From positions 1 through 7,141 of the forward strand of contig JACMPN010000014.1 in assembly GCA_014377495.1 (NCBI GenBank): 7,141 bases of DNA, given 5' to 3'. The number at the start of each line of letters is the position of its first letter. Positions within the stretch are counted from its first letter, which is position 1. The notes beneath the pieces were generated by a model. The model was not told where the DNA came from and searched no databases. It saw only the letters and a list, made by a program, of their open reading frames with translations. A program made the position numbers and the translations under genes. The stretch is from Candidatus Sericytochromatia bacterium (GTDB taxonomy: Bacteria; Cyanobacteriota; Sericytochromatia; JACMPN01). Below are positions 1 to 6,374 of the stretch, piece after piece.

Positions 1-1
1 C

Positions 2-634
2 GTCTGGGCAACATTTGGCGTCGTGTTCGTCTGGTCTGAGCGGGCCCGCCTGGCCCCGCTGAAGAAGCCGCTGCTCATCGGGGGCGTCGTCCTGCTCGTC
101 CTGGCCGCCTTGGCCGTCAGCCAGTCCCCGGCGCTGATGGAGCGCCTGGCCAGCATGGTCACCGTGCGCGGTCATTCGTCGAACTCGTTCCGGGCCAACG
201 TCTGGGAAGCTGTTTTCCGGATGATTGGCGACAGTTGGCTGACGGGGATCGGCCCCGGCAACGACGTGTTCAATCGCATCTATCCGCTGTACATGATCAG
301 CGGCTTCCATGCCCTCGGGGCCTACAACATTTTCCTCGAGGTTTTCGTCGAGTTGGGCATCGTCGGGCTGCTGGCGTTTCTGTGGCTCCTTTGCAGTCAC
401 CTGGCCCGCCAGGTCTGGGCGATCCGTGAACGGTTGTCGGACGGTCGAGCCTGGCTGATGACGGGCTGTCTGGCCGGCACCCTGGCGATTATGGTGCACG
501 GCATGGTCGATACGGTGTTTTTCCGGCCCCAGGTGAATATCCTGTTTTGGCTCCTGCTGGCCTTGACCGTCCGGCTGAGCCAACCGGAATCCGAGCCTGT
601 CGCACCGGCGGCGTCGTGCCGTGATTCTGGCTGA
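2..634 (+). CDS. IctB-family O-antigen ligase-like membrane protein, C-terminal part (5' end outside window)
   Basis: The frame is open from base 2, so the gene starts before the window and 210 residues are visible. It belongs to the Wzy/WaaL-like O-antigen ligase superfamily (Wzy_C). In visible-residue numbering, SSNSFRANVW (59-68), GIGPGND (82-88) with a following YPLY, and HGMVDTVFFRPQVN (166-179) are the pattern I associate with the cyanobacterial IctB group. IctB was named a putative bicarbonate transporter, but the fold is that of polysaccharide ligases and polymerases, so its substrate is uncertain. About four hydrophobic segments are visible (near 24-40, 108-132, 151-173 and 178-193), consistent with an inner-membrane protein. 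The usual histidine-bearing periplasmic loop reads GFHALGAYNIFLE here. The gene ends at TGA 632-634. A degenerate haem oxidoreductase remnant follows directly. Family confidence is good; a role in carbon uptake is not established. Confidence 0.82.
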   Translation, partial: VWATFGVVFVWSERARLAPLKKPLLIGGVVLLVLAALAVSQSPALMERLASMVTVRGHSSNSFRANVWEAVFRMIGDSWLTGIGPGNDVFNRIYPLYMISGFHALGAYNIFLEVFVELGIVGLLAFLWLLCSHLARQVWAIRERLSDGRAWLMTGCLAGTLAIMVHGMVDTVFFRPQVNILFWLLLALTVRLSQPESEPVAPAASCRDSG

Positions 635-717
635 GGTGAGCCAGTGCCGCCCCCTACATCCGAAAGGCCAAACAGCCCCGCCTCGCCCAAGCGGCCAAGC
701 GGGCGATCCAGGCGCAG

Positions 718-1515
718 GTGCTGCTGTCGCCCCGACTGACCCCGTCCCTGATCGGGATGGGGCTGCTGGAGGCGATCCCGGCAGCCGCCGTGCTGGCCGC
801 CGCCGATCCGGACGATCGGAACGGCGACGGCATCTCGGGCCGGGCGAATCAGGTCTGGGACGAGGTGGCTGGACGGGCGGCTTTGGGCCGGTTCGGCTGG
901 AAAGCGAACATCCCCACGCTGACGCAGCAGGTGGCGGCGGCCTATCATAACGACATGGGCATCACCTCCCCGAGGTTTCCCACGGAGTCGGTCACCGGTC
1001 AAAGTCAGGTCACAGGGCCTGTCGGGCCGCCAGAGATCGATGCCGACCGCCTGAAGGCGACGGTGCATTATCTGCGCACGCTGGCCGTGCCGGACCGTCG
1101 GGCCATCGCCAGCGGTCAGATCCGTCGCGGTGCCCTGCTGTTCAACCAGGCGAACTGCGTGGCCTGTCATATGCCGACCCAGCGCACGGGGGCCTTTCCG
1201 GACGCCCCGGAGGTCGGTCGTGAGACGATCCACCCGTATACGGACCTGCTCCTGCACGACATGGGGGCGGGCCTCGCCGACGGCCGACCGGACTTTTTGG
1301 CAACCGGCAGCGAGTGGCGGACCGCACCCCTGTGGGGCCTGGGCTTGCGGGCGGCGGTCCAGGGGCAGCTCTCCCTGCTGCACGATGGCCGGGCCCACAG
1401 CGTGACGGAGGCCATTCTCTGGCATGGTGGCGAAGCGGCTGCGGCCAAAGACACCTTCCGGACGATGCCCCGTCAGGACCGGTCGGCACTGGCGGCGTTT
1501 CTCAACTCGCTTTAA
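718..1515 (+). pseudogene. DUF1111-type di-haem oxidoreductase, 5'-truncated remnant
   Basis: The 265 residues match the C-terminal half of the DUF1111 'thiol oxidoreductase'/di-haem peroxidase-like family, which is exported c-type cytochromes. Landmarks in order are SPRLTPSLIGMGLLEAIP (4-21), the acidic loop DPDDRNGDGISG (30-41), GRFGWKA (57-63), a haem c site CVACH (147-151), PYTDLLLHDMG (173-183), EWRTAPLWGLG (199-209), and LLHDGRAHSVTEAILWHGGEA (220-240), then the usual C-terminal FLNSL. Full-length members are several hundred residues, with a signal peptide and a further CxxCH haem site in the N-terminal half. Both are missing here. In-frame sequence extends upstream only to the stop at 637-639, and the intact ictB end occupies what lies before. 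GTG 718 is the only ATG, GTG or TTG in that stretch and has no good Shine-Dalgarno sequence. The downstream frame has no internal stop, so the loss may be recent. Without export or the first haem, normal function is unlikely. A specialised short protein is the alternative. Confidence 0.75.
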
Positions 1516-1964
1516 GCGGCAGGAATGCCGAGCTGCCGATAGGCCTCATAGACGACGATGGCCACGGCATTGGACAGGTTCAGGCTGCGCACCGGTCCCC
1601 ACTGGGGGATTGTCACGGTCGGATGGGCGGCCAGGATCTCGGCCGGCAGCCCGGACGTTTCCCGGCCGAAGAGCAGCATGTCATCCGGGGCGTAGGTCCA
1701 GTCGGAATGGGTGATGGCGCCCTTGGTGCTGACGGCGACGATCCGCCGGCCGGGGTGGGCGGCGAGGAAGCTTGCCCAATCCGGGTGACGGTAAAGCTCC
1801 AGATCGCCCCAATAGTCGAGGCCGGCCCGTTTCAGGTGGCGGTCCGTCAGCTGGAAACCCAGGGGCTCGATCAGGTGCAGGGGCGTGCGGGCCCCCACGC
1901 AGAGGCGGCTGATGTTGCCCGTGTTGCCGGGGATCTCCGGTTGATACAGGACCACGGCGGGCAT
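1512..1964 (-). CDS. trmL: tRNA (cytidine(34)-2'-O)-methyltransferase TrmL
   Basis: This 150-residue SPOUT-class (SpoU/TrmH superfamily) enzyme uses S-adenosylmethionine to methylate the 2'-OH of the wobble nucleotide C34 or cmnm5U34 of tRNA-Leu isoacceptors. All three SPOUT motifs are present: PEIPGNTGNISRLC (9-22) with Arg20, LLFGRETSGLP (97-107), and IPQWG (119-123) followed by VRSLNLSNAVAIVVYEAYRQ (125-144), which forms the trefoil-knot cofactor site. The length is close to E. coli TrmL (157 residues). ATG 1964 is chosen because the conserved N-terminus (MPAVVLYQPEIPGN) starts there and an AGGAGTG ribosome binding site precedes it; the frame stays open upstream, but that extension resembles nothing. 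The gene converges on the haem oxidoreductase remnant, and the stop codons overlap. It probably has its own promoter or depends on read-through from the unknown minus-strand gene upstream. Confidence 0.95.
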   Translation of the reverse strand: MPAVVLYQPEIPGNTGNISRLCVGARTPLHLIEPLGFQLTDRHLKRAGLDYWGDLELYRHPDWASFLAAHPGRRIVAVSTKGAITHSDWTYAPDDMLLFGRETSGLPAEILAAHPTVTIPQWGPVRSLNLSNAVAIVVYEAYRQLGIPAA

Positions 1965-1972
1965 CGCGAGCA

Positions 1973-1979
1973 CACTCCT
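1973..1979 (-). promoter_or_regulatory. Shine-Dalgarno sequence of trmL
   Basis: On the minus strand this reads AGGAGTG, ending 8 bases before ATG 1964. It fixes the trmL start and rules out the long N-terminal extension allowed by the open frame. Confidence 0.85.
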
Positions 1980-2009
1980 GCAAAAAGACGACGGTCGCCC
2001 GCATTCTAA

Positions 2010-2030
2010 CCCGGTCCGTGACGGGCCGGG
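2010..2030. terminator. Hairpin between the unknown minus-strand gene and trmL; possible weak terminator
   Basis: CCCGGTCCG / CGGGCCGGG form a 9-base-pair stem, with one G-T pair, around a TGA loop. Read on the minus strand the hairpin lies 8 bases after the stop of the upstream gene and is followed by TTAGAATG, only a poor T-tract. It may terminate or attenuate transcription into trmL. The TAGAAT (minus strand, 2003-2008) could alternatively be a -10 box for trmL, though I see no convincing -35. Confidence 0.35.
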
Positions 2031-2038
2031 AAACGGGT

Positions 2039-2875
2039 TCAGGGGGCCGCGTGTTTGGCGTTGTCCAGACTGGCGGCCACAAAGGGAACGAGGGCGACAC
2101 CCATCATGCCGGTGCGGGAAAGTCCGCTGCGGGCGGCGGCCTGGGCACCGGGCATCGCCGACTGGCAGAAGCCCGACGCATGGCCCACGGCCGTTGTCAG
2201 GGCCTGTTTTTTGCGGTCGTTTGTCACTGAGGCGACGCCGTCGGCCCAGCCGGAAATGGCGCCCAGGGCGACAAAGGAGCAGGCCCGACCAGGGGTGAGG
2301 AGTTGCGGACTGACGAGCAGTGTCACCGTGGACAGGCCGGCCCCGGTCACCCCGCCGATCATGCCGGCCCGGCGGGATTCCGCTGTGTTCGGGGCGACGG
2401 GTGCTTCGGGGTGGAGGGGATCGCTGGCGGTGCGCACAGTCAACTGGGGCACGATGGCGCCGGCAGTCACACCGGTGACGGCGATGAGGCTGGTGCGCAG
2501 GCCCATCAGGGGCGCCGCCAGCCCAAAACGGTAGCCGCCGTAATGGCCGGCCAACATCAGGCCGGTCTTCAGGAGAGGCGACTCGGCGGTCAGGGCCGCA
2601 CCATCGGCAGCGCCGGCCACGGCGAGCCAGCTGACGGGATTGGCTTTGGATGGGACTTTGACGCCGCTCTGTTGGACGAGCTTCAGCGTGCATTTGCCGA
2701 TCGTGGCGGCCGTTTCGGCCCCCAGGGTCGTCTGGTGCAGCTGATCCATCTGGTGAGCCGGTACAGCCCTGACGGGCCGTGACGCCAACGGGCGCAGCCC
2801 ACAGGGCGGCTCTGCGGCCGGTGTCGTGCTGGTGGTGTGTTGAACCGTGATCAAACCCGTTTCCTCTCCATCCAT
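2039..2875 (-). CDS. Unrecognised Ala/Gly-rich, probably membrane-associated protein
   Basis: I do not recognise a family for this 278-residue product. The first 80 residues are polar and proline-rich, with no clear signal peptide. The rest has several weakly hydrophobic, glycine/alanine-rich stretches (about 81-97, 118-144, 170-190, 198-212 and 254-270), separated by polar turns such as TVRTASDPLHPEAP (146-159) and TNDRKKQ (218-224). Small-residue repeats such as AGMIGGVTGAG (170-180) suggest packed helices, perhaps in a membrane. The start is uncertain. ATG 2875 has only a weak AGGG before it. TTG 2854 has GGAGAGG at good spacing, and ATG 2749 is also possible; the frame stays open to 3043, but that part looks non-coding. 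The gene ends at 2039, 74 bases before trmL in the same orientation. It diverges from the hydrolase gene. Confidence that it is a real gene is moderate, based on its long stop-free frame and non-random composition. Confidence 0.55.
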   Translation of the reverse strand: MDGEETGLITVQHTTSTTPAAEPPCGLRPLASRPVRAVPAHQMDQLHQTTLGAETAATIGKCTLKLVQQSGVKVPSKANPVSWLAVAGAADGAALTAESPLLKTGLMLAGHYGGYRFGLAAPLMGLRTSLIAVTGVTAGAIVPQLTVRTASDPLHPEAPVAPNTAESRRAGMIGGVTGAGLSTVTLLVSPQLLTPGRACSFVALGAISGWADGVASVTNDRKKQALTTAVGHASGFCQSAMPGAQAAARSGLSRTGMMGVALVPFVAASLDNAKHAAP

Positions 2876-3092
2876 CCCTGTAGGGGTTTTCGGGTGCAGG
2901 GCCGCCAAACTGGCGTCGCCGCGCCTAAACAGGGAAGAAGCTTTGGTTAAAGGTATCTTAACAGCGCTTGGCAGAGCAGGCAGCCGGGTCGGCGGGATGT
3001 GCAATGGGCGGGATTGGCGTGATTTTGCTATCCAAGCGCTCAAATAAGGGGCAGACTAGAAATGTCAATCACGATGCGGGGTGCAGCTGCCC

Positions 3093-4052
3093 ATGGGTCA
3101 GGCGAAGCCATTTACCCAACAACCCTATGGCGAGATCCCCTCGGTGCCCCGGTTGCCGCACGCCTACGCGCTGACCCAGCCCTGTGACCTCGACATGGTG
3201 AGCGAGGGCTACGGTCCGCTGCGCATCCATTACCGGTCGCTAGGCGAGGGCCCCCCGCTGCTGCTGGTCCATGGCCTGATGACGAGCAGTTACTCATGGC
3301 GGTATGTGGCAGCCAGCCTGGCCCGGGATTTCCGGGTGATCATCCCGGACCTGCCCGGGGCGGGACGCAGCGACAAACCCAGACACTGCTCGTTTGCTCC
3401 CGAGCCGCTCTCCCGCTGGATCGGCGAGTTCCAAGCTGCGCTCGATATCCGGGGCTGTCTGGCCGTCGGCAATTCCCTGGGCGGGTATCTCTGCATGCGG
3501 GAGGCCCTGCGTGATCCCGGCGCCTTCCGCCGGCTCGTCAACATCCATTCGCCTGCCGTGCCCCTGGCTCGGCTGTGGGTCCTGCGGTTCGGGTTGTCGC
3601 TGCCGGGCGTGTTCAGGGCCCTCGAACGGCGGATCCGCCGGGATCCCTACCGGTGGGTGCACCGTTTCGTCAAATACTTCGACGAGACCCTCAAATCCCA
3701 AGAGGAGGCCCACGCCTATGGCACGCCCCTCGCCTCGTCGGACGGGGCACGCTGTTTTCTGCGTTGCCTGCAGGAGGCCTGTGACCCGATGGCGTTTCGG
3801 GCCTTCGTCCAGCAACTGGAAGCCCGGGTCCTCGCCCAACAGCCGTTTCCGGTCCCCCTGCAATTGGTTTATGCCCGGCAGGATCCCATGGTGCCCCCGC
3901 ATGTCGGTGCCCGGCTGCAGGCGTTGGTCCCGGATGCCGACTTCGTCTGGATGACCGGGACGTCCCACTTTGCCCATGTGGAGACACCGGAGCGGTTCAT
4001 CGATGTCGTCCGACCGTTTTTACAGGCCGGGATTGGTCAGACGAGGCCCTGA
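3093..4052 (+). CDS. Alpha/beta hydrolase (Ser-Asp-His)
   Basis: This 319-residue protein has the alpha/beta hydrolase fold and probably cleaves an ester or related bond; the substrate is unknown. Visible elements, numbered from ATG 3093, are the strand and oxyanion region PPLLLVHGLM (54-63), PDLPGAGRSDKP (85-96), the nucleophile elbow VGNSLGG (125-131) with Ser128, the acid in YARQDPMVPP (260-269) with Asp264, and the base in SHFAHVETPE (291-300) with His292. The Ser nucleophile argues against a haloalkane dehalogenase, which uses Asp. A cap region rich in Arg and aromatic residues lies at about 155-230. No signal peptide is seen, so it is probably cytoplasmic. Starts at GTG 3081 or ATG 3195 are possible; I chose ATG 3093 because it keeps the N-terminus before the core with a normal start codon, although its ribosome binding site is weak (GCGGGG). 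The next gene starts 54 bases downstream in the same direction, so co-transcription is plausible. Confidence 0.88.
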   Translation: MGQAKPFTQQPYGEIPSVPRLPHAYALTQPCDLDMVSEGYGPLRIHYRSLGEGPPLLLVHGLMTSSYSWRYVAASLARDFRVIIPDLPGAGRSDKPRHCSFAPEPLSRWIGEFQAALDIRGCLAVGNSLGGYLCMREALRDPGAFRRLVNIHSPAVPLARLWVLRFGLSLPGVFRALERRIRRDPYRWVHRFVKYFDETLKSQEEAHAYGTPLASSDGARCFLRCLQEACDPMAFRAFVQQLEARVLAQQPFPVPLQLVYARQDPMVPPHVGARLQALVPDADFVWMTGTSHFAHVETPERFIDVVRPFLQAGIGQTRP

Positions 4053-4106
4053 TCGGCCACAATGCGCAGACATGCCCCATGTTTGCCACCTCCGTAGGCT
4101 GTATCC

Positions 4107-5237
4107 ATGAATCGTCCCCGCCATACCCTTTTCTGGTTGATGTTGGCCGTCGTGGCCATCAAGGTGTCGCTCTTCTTTTGGGGCAGCCACATGTTCAACC
4201 CGCCCCCGGGCACTGCCTACAACTGGCTGTCCATCTGGGACCATTGGGATGCCGACGCCTACAAGGTCATCGCCTCCCAGGGCTACTTTCCCGAAGGCAT
4301 TCCGGAGCTGCAGAAGGCGTTTGTCCGACGCTTTCCGCCCCTTTTTCCCGGTCTGCTGTATCTGGTGTCGCACGGGTTGGGGCTGTCCCTGGTCATCAGT
4401 GGGATTGCGATCTCGCTGCTGGCCACGTTCGGGAGTTCGTACCTCCTGTACCGGCTGGCAGAGCTGGAGGGTTTCACCGACCGCCAGGCCGTGGCGACGG
4501 TGCTGCTCTTCAGCGTGTTTCCGACGAGTTTCTATTCGAACTCCATCTATTCCGAAGGAGTCTATCTGCTGAGCGTGATCGGGACGTTCGTTGCGTTGCG
4601 GAAGGAACGGTTCTTTGTGGCCGGTCTGGCCGCCAGCGCGGCGATTCTCACTCGGGTGGTCGGGCTCAGCCTCTTGCCGGCGATCGCCATCGGCCTCGTC
4701 TGGCGCTGGCGTCAGGGCCGGTTGACGCGGATGGATCTGACGGCGATCGTCATCCCTGCCTGGGCGTTTGTCGGCTATATGGCCATGAACGCCTACCTGT
4801 TCGGCTCTGCCACGAGTTTTTACCGGGAGTACCAGGCCTCTCCCTCGCCCATGCTCCCCCAGTGGCCCCTGCAGGAACCGCTGTGGCTGGCCTGGGAATT
4901 GTTCAACCGCTTCCTGGATGGCAAGGCTGACCAGGCTTACATGATGTACTACGGGTGGAACCCGATCTTCACGTTTGGCTGTCTCGGCACGCTCATCTGG
5001 TGGATGTGGAAAAAGCCCCGCCTGGATCTTGTCGCCTATGCCCTCTGCTACGTGTTGATGTTTTCCTCGTTCCGCCAGAACTTCAGCTATCCCCGCTATA
5101 CCTATGCCGTGGTCCCGCTGTTCCTCGCCCTCGGCCAGATCCGCCCCGTCTGGGTCCAGGTCCTGCTGGGGCTGGGGTTCGGGGCGTTGCTCCTCTATTT
5201 TGTGAACATCTTCGTCAACGGGGGCTGGGCGTTTTAG
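4107..5237 (+). CDS. PIG-V-like polytopic mannosyltransferase/glycosyltransferase
   Basis: The 376-residue integral membrane protein resembles bacterial members of the PIG-V group (GT-C fold), which transfer a sugar, often mannose, from a polyprenyl-phosphate donor on the outer face of the membrane. Supporting motifs are WDHWDADAY (44-52), an early acidic loop of the kind that carries the catalytic Asp in GT-C enzymes; RFPPLFPGLLYLV (75-87); FPTSFYSNSIYSEGVYLL (138-155); AASAAILTRVVGLSLLPA (175-192); and the late NFSYPRYTYAVVPLFLALG (325-343). About eight to ten hydrophobic segments alternate with short loops, starting with a membrane anchor at 8-25. ATG 4107 gives a natural short cytoplasmic head; the ribosome binding site is weak (GTAGG). 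The product may build a glycolipid or cell-surface glycan. With the hydrolase 54 bases upstream it could form a two-gene unit, but no shared pathway is obvious. Acceptor and exact sugar cannot be read from sequence. Confidence 0.85.
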   Translation: MNRPRHTLFWLMLAVVAIKVSLFFWGSHMFNPPPGTAYNWLSIWDHWDADAYKVIASQGYFPEGIPELQKAFVRRFPPLFPGLLYLVSHGLGLSLVISGIAISLLATFGSSYLLYRLAELEGFTDRQAVATVLLFSVFPTSFYSNSIYSEGVYLLSVIGTFVALRKERFFVAGLAASAAILTRVVGLSLLPAIAIGLVWRWRQGRLTRMDLTAIVIPAWAFVGYMAMNAYLFGSATSFYREYQASPSPMLPQWPLQEPLWLAWELFNRFLDGKADQAYMMYYGWNPIFTFGCLGTLIWWMWKKPRLDLVAYALCYVLMFSSFRQNFSYPRYTYAVVPLFLALGQIRPVWVQVLLGLGFGALLLYFVNIFVNGGWAF

Positions 5238-5249
5238 GCGTCCGACCCG

Positions 5250-5311
5250 TGCGGTCCTCCGCAAGTGCACGAACCAAAGTCAGGAAGCCCCTCTCCCAAT
5301 CGGGACAGGGG
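5250..5311. terminator. Two hairpins in the convergent gap after the PIG-V-like gene
   Basis: TGCGG-TCCT-CCGCA (5250-5263) is a perfect 5-base-pair hairpin 12 bases after the stop. CCCCTCTCCC-AATC-GGGACAGGGG (5288-5311) pairs at 9 of 10 positions around a tetraloop. Neither is followed by a T-run on either strand, so these are not standard intrinsic terminators. Their position between convergent genes (ends at 5237 and 5448) makes a role in ending or protecting transcripts plausible. The rest of the gap up to 5447 holds nothing I can name. Confidence 0.3.
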
Positions 5312-5447
5312 CGCCAGGGGACGACGGCGCTGAGCGCTGTGGGTGTGTGACCGGGGCGTGTCAGGCTCACCTGCTGCGTTGATGCGACGTGGCTGACTGT
5401 CTGGCTGCGAGCACTGTGCGGGAATGCGCCGTCATCGGGGGGGCCGG

Positions 5448-5708
5448 TTAAACGAGGGCGGGGGCCGTGCGGCCGGCGTGTTGGCGGAAGATCTTCCGGA
5501 CGTTCGGTTCTAGGACGGTGTGGCCCGCCATGTCGGCCGAAACCAGGACACCACCCCGCTCGGTTGCCTCGCCGTAGTCGCTGGACTCGTCCTCGGGATA
5601 GCCAAGCTTGATCAGTGCGCCGCCGATCGCCCCGATCGTACGCAGTTCGGCGACAACCTGGTCGGCTGCGAGGCGGTTGTCGACTATGGCGGAGAGGTGA
5701 TTTTTCAT
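5448..5708 (-). CDS. Short protein related to GSP17M/YflT-like general stress proteins
   Basis: This is an 86-residue protein. Residues 1-28 (MKNHLSAIVDN...VVAELRTIGA) look like the first strand and helix of the YflT/GSP17M-type fold, where a residue-pairing 'DxxxxAexAVxeL' pattern is typical. Residues 29-60 (GGALIKLGYPEDES, then DYGEATERGGVLVSA) resemble the C-terminal unit of the same proteins, in which a short glycine-rich helix leads to 'LGIPEdEA..YE....GGvLV'. The end, NVRKIFRQHAG (69-79), corresponds to the last helix. Usual members are roughly twice this length, with a middle loop and a longer glycine zipper; here the two ends seem joined directly near residue 28. Function in the family is poorly defined and linked to general stress. 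ATG 5708 is the only reasonable start, and its ribosome binding site is weak. It is divergent from the hemerythrin gene. The family call rests on motif memory, so confidence is moderate. Confidence 0.6.
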   Translation of the reverse strand: MKNHLSAIVDNRLAADQVVAELRTIGAIGGALIKLGYPEDESSDYGEATERGGVLVSADMAGHTVLEPNVRKIFRQHAGRTAPALV

Positions 5709-5811
5709 GGGATCTGCTTGCTGTAGACGGGGGCGCTGCGGTTTCGCGGGGCTGGACGGGGTCGAGCATTAAGAGATGATGAGAGGCGGATCCGGTGGGC
5801 CGGTCAGTCGG

Positions 5812-5831
5812 CATGTTTACAAATAAACATG
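5812..5831. repeat. Perfect AT-rich palindrome, possible operator
   Basis: CATGTTTA-CAAA-TAAACATG is an 8-base-pair perfect inverted repeat with a 4-base spacer in an otherwise GC-rich region. It lies 104 bases upstream of the stress-protein start and overlaps a promoter-like sequence on the plus strand. The symmetry and composition suit a dimeric repressor site. A hairpin is the alternative, but there is no T-run after it. Confidence 0.5.
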
Positions 5832-5845
5832 AATTTTCATAGAAA
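5816..5845 (+). promoter_or_regulatory. Candidate sigma70-type promoter overlapping the palindrome
   Basis: TTTACA (5816-5821) and TAGAAA (5840-5845) are separated by 18 bases. If used, transcription would start near 5852 and run into the hairpin-rich, non-coding stretch towards the hemerythrin gene. The boxes are partial matches in an AT-rich island, so chance is possible. Confidence 0.3.
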
Positions 5846-6201
5846 ATCTTGCGCTTTGCTGGTCTTGGGCGTCAAGGCGAATTGCCTGAGGGTTTTGCCG
5901 GCGGGCTATGTGCCCCGTTGCGACGGGGTCCTCGGTCTGACGGCGGTGGGCACGCGACGGATGGTCGGGCCGGATCACGTCTGCCCCATCACCTCGACGG
6001 GCTAGGGGCGCGAGCGCCGGGCTGGGGGGCTGCAACGCAATCAGGGCGAGTGAAACGGCCCGGGCCAAGGCGGATGTGTCGCAGCGACACGCGAAACACC
6101 GCCGGGTGCCGCCATCGGGACAGGCTGAAATGGTCACAGGGAGCGCTGTCTAGGCTGAGCGCCCACGCCAGGGGGGACGGGCTGCCGCTCCGGGCCGCAA
6201 C

Positions 6202-6228
6202 TTGACTCGCTTCATTGTGGTGTATTAC
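6202..6228 (+). promoter_or_regulatory. Candidate promoter of the hemerythrin gene
   Basis: TTGACT (6202-6207) is close to the -35 consensus. TATTAC (6223-6228) could be the -10, with a 15-base spacer that is shorter than ideal. It would give a leader of about 145 bases before ATG 6381, containing the hairpin at 6277-6299. The AT-rich setting supports it; the spacing weakens it. Confidence 0.35.
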
Positions 6229-6276
6229 GTTTGATGTACAAAGCTTGCGGAGTGTGGCGGGCATGTGAGTCGAAAA

Positions 6277-6299
6277 TCCGGGTCCTGCAGGGTCCCGGA
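6277..6299 (+). promoter_or_regulatory. Palindromic element in the hemerythrin leader
   Basis: TCCGGG (6277-6282) pairs with CCCGGA (6294-6299), and the interior holds the perfect palindrome CCTGCAGG (6284-6291). In RNA it could form a stem in the 5' leader; in DNA it could be a protein-binding site. It lies 81 bases before the start codon. I recognise no known riboswitch or operator. Confidence 0.3.
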
Positions 6300-6367
6300 C
6301 ACCAGCAATATCAACCAACTGAATACATAGATGGGTGGCGGTTCCAGCGAACACTGCCCCACGTAGC

Positions 6368-6374
6368 AAGGAGT
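6368..6374 (+). promoter_or_regulatory. Shine-Dalgarno sequence of the hemerythrin gene
   Basis: AAGGAGT lies 6 bases before ATG 6381 and is the strongest ribosome binding site in the window. It sets the start there and shows that the in-frame open stretch from 6231 is untranslated leader. Confidence 0.85.

Noticed and set aside
397..1425. 342-codon minus-strand open frame
   Set aside because: It is antisense to ictB and the haem oxidoreductase remnant, both with clear family motifs, and shows no recognisable domain itself.
1965..2693. Long minus-strand extension of the trmL frame
   Set aside because: TrmL proteins begin at the MPAVVLYQPEIPGN segment, a good ribosome binding site precedes it, and the extension is Arg/Pro-rich shadow of the unknown gene.
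4020..5270. 416-codon minus-strand open frame
   Set aside because: It lies opposite the PIG-V-like gene and encodes low-complexity charged sequence (Arg, Gln, His, Asp) typical of a shadow frame in GC-rich DNA.
5850..6200. tmRNA, RNase P RNA, SRP RNA or tRNA
   Set aside because: None of the conserved sequence landmarks of these RNAs could be found on either strand.
5849..6205. 118-codon open frame in the divergent gap
   Set aside because: It has a TTG start without a ribosome binding site, and Arg/Gly-rich motif-free translation.
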